Assembly: GCA_041738285.1 (NCBI GenBank)
Contig: JBGSQB010000055.1
Location: 1-17,720, forward strand
Direction of reading: 5' to 3'
Origin: SZUA-521 sp041738285
GTDB taxonomy: Bacteria; Pseudomonadota; Gammaproteobacteria; Pseudomonadales; Azotimanducaceae
Length of the DNA stretch: 17,720 bases
Below are positions 7,281-14,854 of the stretch, piece after piece; positions within the stretch are counted from its first letter, which is position 1, and each line of letters begins with the position of its first letter. Made by a program: the position numbers and the translations under genes. Under the pieces are notes generated by a model, which saw nothing but the letters and a program-made list of their open reading frames with translations, did not search any database and was not told where the DNA came from.

Positions 7281-9448
7281 CCTTTAGCCCCCGTTCTGGT
7301 CTCTGGTCGAGTGGATAGTGTGGCACGCTCGCGTTCGTTGTCGGCTGAGATGGCTGCGATGAAGTTCTGGAACTGCGTGTCTGCCGCGAGCGTTCTGAAC
7401 GCAAGCGTTCGGTCGAGTCGTTGGAAGTTGTCGAAGTCCCACAAGGTCCGGAATCCCTGAATCCGCGCGGCATCGAGTTCCGTTAGGGCTTCGTCCCTGC
7501 GGTCGAGCTGCGCGAGCGCCTTGGCGCGCAGGATTTTGTTCGCGACTGGGTCATAACCGGCTGCGGGCGGCGCCAGTCGTTGCAGCAATTGATCGAGAAT
7601 CCAGCGTCCCGCATCGGGGTGACCTTCCCGTAACAGCAAGTTGGCCGCGTAAATTGCGGTATCGGGTTGAGTAAATGCGACGTCGGGTCGCGGCGCCAGC
7701 AAGGCGGGCTCGAGGATCGTAAGTTCCCTTCGCGCCGTCTTCAGATCTCCAGTGTGCAACGCGGTACTGATCAACAGCGGCCGCCAGATACGGTCGCCTG
7801 TCAGAGCGAGTTGCTCACGCGCGAGTTGGGCCGTCTTCGCGTCTTCGCCACGCATGTTGAAGATGATCGCCTGACCGAGGACCTGCACAAGCGGCGCGTA
7901 TTGGGCCTCATGAATGGTGCGCTCGACATCCGTGTTCATGCCCAGGTTCAAGTAGGCGTGGGCGAGCGCAAAACTCGCGCGCGGGTTGTCGCCGGCCTGA
8001 TGCGCGCGCGTCAGCCATGGCAGGGCATCGGCGAGCTGTCCTTGGGCGATCAGGAGTTCGCCGAGTTCGAGCTGGCCCGCTGTGTGATTCGGATAGTGCT
8101 CGAGCAACTGCAGCAGCCGCTCCCGCGCGAGGTCGAGCCTGCCAATACCCTGTTGCGCAGTGACCAGGGCGAGCAGCGTGGGCACCGCCAGTGGATCCCG
8201 CTCGACCGCAGGTCCAAGCACCGCGAGTGCTGCCTCGAACCGACCCAGCTCGCTGAGCAGCATGCCATAGGCCTGCAAGACATCGGCATCGGCGGGCGCA
8301 AGTTGTACGGCCCGCGCCAGGTGCTGCTCCGCCTGCAACAGGTGCCGTCGTTCATCGGTCCGGTGCGCGATGTTCGTGTGCACGCGACCGGCGGCGACGT
8401 TTGCCTTGACCGAGCTCGGGTCGAGCGCCAACGCGTGCTCGACGGCTCGCATCGACTCCGCCGCGGCGATCTCGAAGTCGAGCGCAAGGTAAGCGGCAGT
8501 GAGTGTCATTGTCGTTTCGGCGAAGCCGGCCAGGGCGTCGACGTTGTCGGGTTCCTGCTCGATCAGTTCGCGGAACAGGTCACGCGCCTGCGTGAGCGAG
8601 TCGCGGCTACGGTCATTGCGCAGGGCGACGGCGATCAGATAACGCTGATACGCCTCACCGGGCTCGGTGGTCGCCCCACCGGTGCGGCCGAGCAGCTTCA
8701 CTTGCAGCACGCTGGTGACATTGCCCGCGACGTCGTCCTGAATGGCGAGCACGTCGTCGAGCGTGCGGTCGTAGGTCTGCGACCACAGATGGAAACCGTC
8801 GGCTGCCGCGACCAGCTGAACGGTGATGCGCACCCGGTCACCCACGCGCCGCACACTACCTTCGACTACGTGAGCGACGCCCAACGCGCTGGCGATGGCG
8901 CGGATGTCTTCGTTTCTGTTCCTGAAGTAGAACGACGATGTACGTCCGCTGACTTTGAGTCCAGGCACCTGGGCCAGAACGTGAATGATCTCTTCGGTGA
9001 GGCCGTCGGCGAAGTAGTTGTTGTCTGCGTCTTCGGTGAAGCTCGCAAATGGAAGCACTGCGATCGAATGCTGTTTGGGCGAGGCGGTGGGTGCAGCAAC
9101 GGTGCCGCTACGGAACGATTGCGCCATCAGCAGACCAATGACCATCACAACTGCGATCAGCAGCGCCGCCTCGACCCAACCTGCCGGCGTTGGTGGTGTC
9201 TGCTCCGAGGCCGTTTCGGTGCGGCGGATACCATCGGGTGTGATCTCGAACGCCCAGGTGATGATCAGTGCAACCGGAAAGGCTGCGAACAACATGACCG
9301 CCACCAGGGTGACGGTCCATTGCGGCAGATTCAGCACCGGAAACAGACCGCTTGCGACTTGCAGAATGCCCCAGGCGACGACTGCATAGACGCTGGCGAC
9401 GCGCAGCACTTTGCGGCGCTTCAGCTCGGCGACGAGGGTCTTGAACAT
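7277..9448 (-). CDS. Membrane protein with TolB-like N domain and TPR repeats
   Basis: A 723-aa protein. The N-terminus MFKTLVAELKRRKVLRVASVYAV is the usual opening of a large proteobacterial family. Hydrophobic segments lie at about 16-38, 45-68 (then ITPDGIRR) and 91-110. Residues 125-250 form a TolB-amino-terminal/FlgO-like domain (SIAVLPFASF, FADGLTEEII, VVEGSVRR, LWSQTYDR, AIQDDVA). From about 285 to 600 are tetratricopeptide-type helical repeats rich in A, L and P at turn positions. It is probably a membrane-anchored scaffold; the family is often fused to adenylate cyclase or winged-helix domains, neither of which is present here. Its exact role is unknown. It starts 75 bp after the upstream SDR stop, and its stop overlaps the next gene's start. 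Confidence 0.88.
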   Translation of the reverse strand: MFKTLVAELKRRKVLRVASVYAVVAWGILQVASGLFPVLNLPQWTVTLVAVMLFAAFPVALIITWAFEITPDGIRRTETASEQTPPTPAGWVEAALLIAVVMVIGLLMAQSFRSGTVAAPTASPKQHSIAVLPFASFTEDADNNYFADGLTEEIIHVLAQVPGLKVSGRTSSFYFRNRNEDIRAIASALGVAHVVEGSVRRVGDRVRITVQLVAAADGFHLWSQTYDRTLDDVLAIQDDVAGNVTSVLQVKLLGRTGGATTEPGEAYQRYLIAVALRNDRSRDSLTQARDLFRELIEQEPDNVDALAGFAETTMTLTAAYLALDFEIAAAESMRAVEHALALDPSSVKANVAAGRVHTNIAHRTDERRHLLQAEQHLARAVQLAPADADVLQAYGMLLSELGRFEAALAVLGPAVERDPLAVPTLLALVTAQQGIGRLDLARERLLQLLEHYPNHTAGQLELGELLIAQGQLADALPWLTRAHQAGDNPRASFALAHAYLNLGMNTDVERTIHEAQYAPLVQVLGQAIIFNMRGEDAKTAQLAREQLALTGDRIWRPLLISTALHTGDLKTARRELTILEPALLAPRPDVAFTQPDTAIYAANLLLREGHPDAGRWILDQLLQRLAPPAAGYDPVANKILRAKALAQLDRRDEALTELDAARIQGFRTLWDFDNFQRLDRTLAFRTLAADTQFQNFIAAISADNERERATLSTRPETRTGAKG

Positions 9449-9523
9449 GGGTGCTACCGCGCGGGGTCGGTGCCTGTTTCGATGGCGAACTATGCCCCAA
9501 GTGCAGGGCGCCGCGGAACCAGT

Positions 9524-10522
9524 CTAAATGGGGGCCGCGGCGGGCGCGATGGTGCGGATTCGATCGATCAGATCGCGCCAGTTCGGCTCCCGTTCGTACT
9601 GCCGGTACCAGGCGTCGAGCCAAACGCGTTCGTCATCCGTGGACGGACCGCCGCGATCGAGGATCGCCGTCAGCGAACTGCGCACATAGTCGTCCCAGTG
9701 GGGCTGGCTGCCATCGATGTCGGTGAACCCATACTCGCGCGCGAGTTGCCAGCTCGAAAAGACGCCGCCAGACTTCGCGGTGACGTTCGCATCTGCCGCA
9801 AGCGCCGCCACTGCGCGGCCGACATAGGCGGGCGTTTCAGACGCCTCGAAGCCCGTGACGCGCGATGAGGCATCGCGCCAGTTCGCCTCGGTGACACCGA
9901 ACCGATCGAGCATTTCTTCCGAGCGCAGAAATCCCGGCGTGAGGGCAAGCGCCGTCACGCCATGAGCGGACAGCTCGAATCCCATGGCGAATGCCAGACG
10001 TATCGTGCTGGCCTTGGCGAGGTCGTAGAACAGCGAACCGCGATAGCCCGCGTGCGCGCCGTCGGTGATTTCGATGATGAGACCGCTGCGCCGTTCGACC
10101 ATGTGTGGCACCGCTGCGCGGCTGGTGATGATGTGGGTGCGCACGGCGCGGTCGAGCAACGCAAACCCCATCTCCACGTCCTGGGTCCAGAACGGTTGCC
10201 ACTGCGTCAGTGCATCACCGCCCCAGATGTCGTTGACAAGTACGTCGATGCGACCGCTATCGGTGATGATGCGATCAATCAACGCTTCGACCGCCACCGT
10301 GTCGCTGTGATCGGTGCGGATGGCGATGGCATCACCACCGGCGCCATTGATCAGTTCGGCGGTGTCATCGATGGTCTCGGTGCGCGTACCGGCGAGATTG
10401 CCGCGCGCACTACGGCCGGAGCAGTACACGCGTGCGCCGGCAGCACCCAGCATTCGTGCGATGCCCCGTCCAGCACCACGTGTGGCGCCGGCAACGAGCG
10501 CGACCTTTCCCGACAGATTCAT
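9524..10522 (-). CDS. Atypical SDR family oxidoreductase (DHRS1-like)
   Basis: A 332-aa SDR. It has the cofactor loop AGATRGAG (11-18), R37 in SGRSAR after the second strand (suggesting NADP+), catalytic Y166 and K170 (FYDLAK) and TPGFLRSE. Two classical positions differ: NNAG is replaced by NDIW (97-100), and the residue 13 before the catalytic Tyr is T153 (EITDG) rather than Ser. The C-terminal half (SSWQLAREYGFTDIDG...W) is longer than in classical SDRs. I recall a bacterial subfamily sharing ITDG and the REYGFTDIDG segment, so these are probably family traits. Substrate unknown. It follows the DUF1501 gene by 26 bp and has no strong ribosome site, so it may be read as the last gene of the sigma-factor operon. 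Confidence 0.9.
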   Translation of the reverse strand: MNLSGKVALVAGATRGAGRGIARMLGAAGARVYCSGRSARGNLAGTRTETIDDTAELINGAGGDAIAIRTDHSDTVAVEALIDRIITDSGRIDVLVNDIWGGDALTQWQPFWTQDVEMGFALLDRAVRTHIITSRAAVPHMVERRSGLIIEITDGAHAGYRGSLFYDLAKASTIRLAFAMGFELSAHGVTALALTPGFLRSEEMLDRFGVTEANWRDASSRVTGFEASETPAYVGRAVAALAADANVTAKSGGVFSSWQLAREYGFTDIDGSQPHWDDYVRSSLTAILDRGGPSTDDERVWLDAWYRQYEREPNWRDLIDRIRTIAPAAAPI

Positions 10523-10548
10523 CGGTGCAATGTATCAGGGCCCATGGA

Positions 10549-11901
10549 TCAGATCATGAATCCGATCGGTGCAGTACCGGACTGCGTGGCGTAGAAACGG
10601 CCGATGTTGGGCAGCACCAGGTCGAGGTCGGCTGGCGTGATGCCAAACCAGAGCGCGAGCTCGGCGTACAGTTCGTCGACGCTGGTGGTGGGAATGTAGC
10701 GACCGCGGCCGACATCGAGCGCGTTGCCCGGCAGCAGGCTGGGGTAGGCGCCGTAGACATCAGCACCGCGCACTGCGCCGCCCATGACCAGCTGGTGACC
10801 ACCCCAGCCATGATCCGATCCCTTGCCGTTGGAAGTGAGCGTGCGACCGAAATCGGAGATGGTGAATGTCGTCACGCCATCGGCCACACCGAGCTCCGTC
10901 ATCGCCTGTTGAAACTGCGCGAGTGCGCTCGAGATGCCGGGCAGCATCTGGGCCTGCAGCGGAATGACGTCGTCGTGGTGATCCCATCCACCGACGGTGA
11001 CGAAGAACGTTTGCCGGTCCACGCCAAGCGTATCCCGCACGCTGATGACGCGTGCAATCTGCGCGAGGCTCTCCGCCAGCGGTCCGGTCCCGAAGGTGGT
11101 CGCCAGTGTCGGCGCCGCGTCGAGCGCCGCCTTGAACGTGAGGCCCGTGTCGATGGACGCGCGGAATTTGCCCGAGTAGGTGCGTCGGAAGGGATCTGCG
11201 TAGCCGGCTGCGAGCAACCCATCCAGCGCATCGGTGAAGACCGCGGTATCGCCGTATCCGGGCACCAGGCGTACGCCATCCATGGCATCCAGGCTGTAGT
11301 TGGTGACAGATACGCCGGTCTGAAAGAGGTTGGTGCCGGCGGTTGATACGTTGAGCGCGATGGGCGCGGTCGTGGCGCTGGTCATTACATCGCCCATGCG
11401 ACCGGCAACGCCGGTGGCGATGCGCCGATCCGGCACGGAGGTCTGCCACTGCGCGATCTGGTCGGCGTGCGAAAAGAGGCCGAGCGGCAGCCGCACCGTT
11501 CCGGTCTCATAGGCGACTTTGTCGGTCGGATCGGCGAGGGTACCGACGTTGGCGATGAAGGCAAGATCACCCTGGTCGAACAACGTGCGCACGCCCGGCA
11601 TGCCCGGGTGCACTGCGTACGCCTCGCCGCCCGGCCCCGCGTATGCGAGCGGCAGCAGATCGGCCCGCGCCAGCGCCAGATCCGAGCGAAATCCCACGTA
11701 GTCGTTGTAGCGCGCGGTGTCGTAGGGCACGAGCATGTTGAAGGAATCGGCGCCACCCGCGAGCAGAATGCAGACCAACGCCTTGTAATCACCGTGTGAA
11801 CTCGCATGCGCGAGTCGCCCGAGCGTGCCCATCTGTGCAGCGGCGCCGAGGCTGACGAGCATGCTGTGGTTTACGAATCTTCGGCGAGAGTAGGTGTTCA
11901 T
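10549..11901 (-). CDS. DUF1501 protein, Tat-exported
   Basis: A 450-aa protein beginning MNTYSRRRFVNHSMLVSLGAA. SRRRFV (5-10) is a twin-arginine motif, followed by a weakly hydrophobic stretch and HAS, so it should be exported folded by the Tat system, probably with a bound cofactor or metal. Conserved DUF1501 landmarks are ILLAGGADSFNMLVPYD (45-61), GGWDHHDD in the middle and SDFGRT ... SDHGWGGHQLVMGG (DHGWGGH at 363-369). The family is considered related to the alkaline phosphatase/sulfatase fold, and the Asp/His clusters would fit metal binding; its activity is not established. The Shine-Dalgarno TAGGAG overlaps the stop of the DUF1800 gene, 8 nt upstream. DUF1800-DUF1501 pairs are common in bacteria. 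Confidence 0.93.
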   Translation of the reverse strand: MNTYSRRRFVNHSMLVSLGAAAQMGTLGRLAHASSHGDYKALVCILLAGGADSFNMLVPYDTARYNDYVGFRSDLALARADLLPLAYAGPGGEAYAVHPGMPGVRTLFDQGDLAFIANVGTLADPTDKVAYETGTVRLPLGLFSHADQIAQWQTSVPDRRIATGVAGRMGDVMTSATTAPIALNVSTAGTNLFQTGVSVTNYSLDAMDGVRLVPGYGDTAVFTDALDGLLAAGYADPFRRTYSGKFRASIDTGLTFKAALDAAPTLATTFGTGPLAESLAQIARVISVRDTLGVDRQTFFVTVGGWDHHDDVIPLQAQMLPGISSALAQFQQAMTELGVADGVTTFTISDFGRTLTSNGKGSDHGWGGHQLVMGGAVRGADVYGAYPSLLPGNALDVGRGRYIPTTSVDELYAELALWFGITPADLDLVLPNIGRFYATQSGTAPIGFMI

Positions 11902-11909
11902 GGTGTCTC

Positions 11910-13571
11910 CTAACCGTCTACGGCGACCGCCGGTGCGATCGCAGCCAGGTAGAGCGCGAGCTTGGTGCGTCCTGGTAGATCGTCGGTGATGGGTGAGATT
12001 GCGTCCCTGATCGTCACTTTGGTGGCATCGTCCATCCTGCCGGCCGCGAGCAATAGATCGATACGATCGACCAATGCCGCGGGATCATTCGCGAGCGCTT
12101 CGAGTTCCGACAAGTCGAGGCGAATCGCGCTGAAGCCTTGGGGTGTGTCGATCGACTGATCCGTGTACAGCGCGTACGCCATGAGGCTCGCCATACCAAC
12201 GATCGTCGAATCCGTCGTGATCTGAAATTCCGGCGCGAGCAATCCATTGCTGCCGAGTTCGCCGGCGGGCGAGAAGGCAGGCGAATAGAAGTTGAACACG
12301 CTCGGTGCACTCAACACATGCTGCTGCAGCAGGAACTGCGCGACGTAGCCGAGTCCCGGATACGTGCCGTCGCTGCTCGTTGCGTTCAACGCCCGGTTGA
12401 GCGCGACGTAGCGCAGGAATGGTTCGCGCAGTCTGATGCCGGTGCTCGCTTCGGGATCCAGAAGTACCGCGCGCAGCACGTTGCGCATGTCGCCGCGTGG
12501 CGTAGTGCCGCTGCCGTTGAATGCCGCGGTGACGCGCGCGATGTAGGCAGGCGATGGGTTGGACGTGACCAGGCGCTGGATCAACAAGCGACCGATGAAG
12601 GGGCCGACGTTCGGGTGATTGAACAGGTTATCGACGGCGCTGTTGATGTCCTGCATGCCGGTCTGCCCGTCCGGCACCACCACACCGTTCAGCAGCACCT
12701 TTTGACCGGGTTCATGGAACGCATCGAACATCACCATCGGCACATGCAACACCGGGTTTTCCTTGCCGAAGAACGATGGACCGCCGGGTTGCGCAGGACC
12801 GTAACTGAGTCCCGTGAAGATCTTGGCAAATTCCTGGATGTCGTCGTTGTCGTAGGTGGGAATCGGATTGCCGCTGCCGTTGCGGCGCATGCTGCCGTCC
12901 GGGTTCAGCTCGAACAGTCCAATCGAGAACAGCTGCATGACTTCGCGGGCGTAGTTCTCGTCGGGGAACGTGTTGGCGATCGGGTCGGACTTGCCATTGT
13001 TGACGTGCGACAAGTAGATGCCCATGACAGGGTGCATCGTGACTGCATACAAGAGGTCGCGGAAGTTGCCAAAGGCGTGGCCGAGCAACGTGTCGTAGTA
13101 GCTGCCAAGGCCGAGCGGATTGATGAAGATCTCATCGACGTTGTCGGATACGACGAACACCTGAGTGAGCGCGTAGGCGGTGAGTTGCCGCAACTGGTCG
13201 GGCGCGGTGAGCGTGCGTTCCCACCACGCGAACCGACGATAGGTGCCGGGCGGCGGCGTCGATGTCGGATCATAGCCGTACAGGTTGCCATAGCGGGTGA
13301 CGATGGGCAGGTGCGTGCTGGCCGGCAGCGTGAATTGGCGATCGAGCCACGCCTGATTACCCTCGCGCGCCACGGCGTCGATCAACGCGTAGTCGGCTCC
13401 AAAGGTGGTGCGGCTGAGTAACTGCGCCGCCTGTTCGAGTTGAACGCCAGTCGGGCTGGGTGGCGGTGAAGGCGGTGGTGGTGGAGGGCTAGCGGAGTCG
13501 CCGCCGCCACCACCGCCACAGGCGGTGAGCAGCACGACGAGCGCAATGCCGGTGGCTGAGCGAACAATCAT
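11910..13571 (-). CDS. DUF1800 lipoprotein
   Basis: A 553-aa protein. The N-terminus has a hydrophobic signal and the lipobox LTAC (C18), followed by six glycines and a proline-rich linker (PPPPPPSPPPSP, 29-40). It should therefore be a lipid-anchored envelope protein held off the membrane by a flexible stalk. The body shows DUF1800 landmarks: LLSRTTFGA (51-59), FPDENYAREVMQLFSIGLFEL, FAKIFTGL, FHEPGQKVLLNG and HPNVGPFIGRLLIQRLV. Biochemical function is unknown; the family nearly always neighbours DUF1501. The start at 13571 has AAGGAG 5 nt upstream, and that site overlaps the end of the LTxxQ gene 2 nt away. Sites DNA encoding the Gly and Pro runs can also fold as a hairpin. Confidence 0.92.
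   Translation of the reverse strand: MIVRSATGIALVVLLTACGGGGGGDSASPPPPPPSPPPSPTGVQLEQAAQLLSRTTFGADYALIDAVAREGNQAWLDRQFTLPASTHLPIVTRYGNLYGYDPTSTPPPGTYRRFAWWERTLTAPDQLRQLTAYALTQVFVVSDNVDEIFINPLGLGSYYDTLLGHAFGNFRDLLYAVTMHPVMGIYLSHVNNGKSDPIANTFPDENYAREVMQLFSIGLFELNPDGSMRRNGSGNPIPTYDNDDIQEFAKIFTGLSYGPAQPGGPSFFGKENPVLHVPMVMFDAFHEPGQKVLLNGVVVPDGQTGMQDINSAVDNLFNHPNVGPFIGRLLIQRLVTSNPSPAYIARVTAAFNGSGTTPRGDMRNVLRAVLLDPEASTGIRLREPFLRYVALNRALNATSSDGTYPGLGYVAQFLLQQHVLSAPSVFNFYSPAFSPAGELGSNGLLAPEFQITTDSTIVGMASLMAYALYTDQSIDTPQGFSAIRLDLSELEALANDPAALVDRIDLLLAAGRMDDATKVTIRDAISPITDDLPGRTKLALYLAAIAPAVAVDG
13471..13517. repeat. Inverted repeat in the Gly/Pro linker of the DUF1800 gene
   Basis: GGCGGTGGTGG (13471-13481) is complementary to CCACCACCGCC (13507-13517) with a 25-nt loop; three further pairs, one of them a wobble, extend the stem to 14. 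It arises because glycine codons (GGN) and proline codons (CCN) are complementary, and it lies in the early coding region where it could slow translation. Confidence 0.45.
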
Positions 13572-13573
13572 AG

Positions 13574-14008
13574 CTACTCCTTGGTCCAGCCTTCGGCCAG
13601 CCGTGCGCGCAGGAACTGCACCTGCGTATCGGTCAGCAGATTGCGCAGGCGAATGAGCAGGCGCATCTGTTCGATCTTGATTTCGTTTTCTGTGTCGATC
13701 GCGCGACTTGCCAGTTCCAGGGCGCGACTTTCATCCACCTGGGGTTGATCCAGGGCTTCCAGCAGATCGAGATACGTCGACTGCATCTGCCACTGCTTGC
13801 CGGCGACACCTTGTTGTAGTTCGACGACGAGGGCGCCGATGCGATCGCTTTGTGCCTTGGTCAGATCGATCTCCTTGCGAAACGCCATGACGATCTCGAT
13901 CGGCAGCAGGCGGCCGCCGAACGGGTCAGGTTCTGCAGCCACAGCGGGAAACGACGTAGCCGAGATCGCAAACGTTGCGCCAATCAGGAGCGAGCGAAAC
14001 AGATTCAT
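13574..14008 (-). CDS. Periplasmic LTxxQ-motif (Spy/CpxP-like) protein
   Basis: A 144-aa protein with a signal peptide (MNLFRSLLIGATFAISATSF, cleavage after AVAA at about residue 25). The mature part is helical and charged, with two LTxxQ motifs, LTKAQ (49-53) and LTDTQ (125-129). These mark the Spy/CpxP/ZraP/CnrX superfamily of periplasmic chaperones and sensors. Unlike CnrX or ZraP it contains no His and no Cys, so metal sensing by those ligands is unlikely. It sits directly behind an ECF sigma factor and a small membrane protein, the place held by CnrX in CnrYXH systems, and 2 nt before the DUF1800 lipoprotein. It may sense envelope state or act as a chaperone for that protein; this is inference. 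Confidence 0.82.
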   Translation of the reverse strand: MNLFRSLLIGATFAISATSFPAVAAEPDPFGGRLLPIEIVMAFRKEIDLTKAQSDRIGALVVELQQGVAGKQWQMQSTYLDLLEALDQPQVDESRALELASRAIDTENEIKIEQMRLLIRLRNLLTDTQVQFLRARLAEGWTKE

Positions 14009-14016
14009 AATGTCAC

Positions 14017-14355
14017 CTATTGCATGCGATAGCGCATGTCGTTGAATCGGGGAAGACCCAGATAGACCGGGTCGTCCATACCACTGAGAAGCACGTCACT
14101 CGGTGCGGTCCATGCGACCGAAGCCGAGAGCTGCGCCAGGAGCTGTGAATCATCAACCGGTGGTGGTGCGCCGGTGCGCGCGACCAATACCGCAGCAACC
14201 ACGGCCGCCGCCAGACCGGCGCCAATCCACGCCGATGCTCGTCTGCCATGCCGCGGCGCCGCGATGACCATCGATTCGAAGTCCGGCGCGCGGTGCAATT
14301 GCGCCTGCCGCTCGAAGTGAGATCGCAACCGCTGCGTGAGTGTCACGTCATCCAT
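14017..14355 (-). CDS. Single-pass membrane protein, candidate anti-sigma factor
   Basis: A 112-aa protein starting MDDVTLTQRLRSHFERQAQLH. About 40 mostly charged residues precede one hydrophobic segment at 41-59 (ASAWIGAGLAAAVVAAVLVA), followed by a C-terminal part of about 50 residues predicted to be periplasmic. This N-in/C-out layout fits a short trans-membrane anti-sigma factor such as CnrY. No cysteine is present, so it lacks the zinc-binding HxxxCxxC anti-sigma motif, and I recognise no family. The open frame extends to 14421, but ATG 14355 fits the 8-nt overlap with the sigma gene, which suggests coupled translation. It lies 8 nt ahead of the LTxxQ gene. The anti-sigma role is inferred from position and topology only. 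Confidence 0.75.
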   Translation of the reverse strand: MDDVTLTQRLRSHFERQAQLHRAPDFESMVIAAPRHGRRASAWIGAGLAAAVVAAVLVARTGAPPPVDDSQLLAQLSASVAWTAPSDVLLSGMDDPVYLGLPRFNDMRYRMQ

Positions 14356-14854
14356 CGAGGACCCCGAGCGCCATGCGCAGCGCCTGCTTGGCGCGGTGAA
14401 AGTGGGTGCGTGCACTGCCAATGGAGATGTCGAGAATGGCCGCGCTCTCCTCTACCGTGAACTCGGCGTAGATCACGAGTTCCAGCACTTCGCGCTGTCG
14501 ACGTGGCAGGCCATGCAGCGCGCGGCTCATGGCCGGATCCTGTGAGTCGATGGGGCTACCGTCGGTTGCGGGTTCGGCGGCGAGCCGGGTGATGAGTGCA
14601 AGTCCGCGCAGTCGGCCACGCCGGTGATGAGATGCGACGCGCCGGACCACGCCAAACAGGAACGTCTTGAGGCTCGAGCGGCCTTCGAATCGGGCGCGAC
14701 CATCGAGGATGAGCAGATAGCTCGATTGCAGCACGTCAGCTGCGGCCTCCGGGTCTCGATGGCTGAGCGAGCAGGCCCATGCGAAGGCGGCATCGTGCAG
14801 CTCAGCGAGCGCTGCGCGTGAAACGCCGGGATTGTGTGGCAGACCATCTGTCAA
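14348..14854 (-). CDS. ECF-type RNA polymerase sigma factor
   Basis: A 168-aa protein with region 2 at about 15-80 (DPEAAADVLQSSYLLIL at 34-50, then FLFGVVRRVASHHRR) and region 4 at about 108-162. The region 4 helix-turn-helix is TVEESAAILDISIGSARTHFHRAKQAL. Length is normal for extracytoplasmic-function sigma factors. It should direct RNA polymerase to its own operon and possibly others. The only start upstream of region 2 is TTG at 14854; no ATG or GTG occurs in frame between it and the upstream stop. It leads a gapless run: candidate anti-sigma, LTxxQ protein, DUF1800, DUF1501 and SDR. The phosphatase gene is divergent, with starts 101 bp apart. Confidence 0.92.
   Translation of the reverse strand: MTDGLPHNPGVSRAALAELHDAAFAWACSLSHRDPEAAADVLQSSYLLILDGRARFEGRSSLKTFLFGVVRRVASHHRRGRLRGLALITRLAAEPATDGSPIDSQDPAMSRALHGLPRRQREVLELVIYAEFTVEESAAILDISIGSARTHFHRAKQALRMALGVLDG

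Noticed and set aside
7667..9868. A 733-codon open frame on the + strand
   Set aside because: It lies antisense to the TolB-like/TPR gene, is rich in Arg, Gln, Asp and His without domain motifs, and runs past the real gene's start. It is a shadow frame of high-GC coding DNA.
12138..13421. A 427-codon open frame on the + strand
   Set aside because: Antisense to the DUF1800 gene, low-complexity Arg/Val/Gln composition, no motif; a shadow frame.
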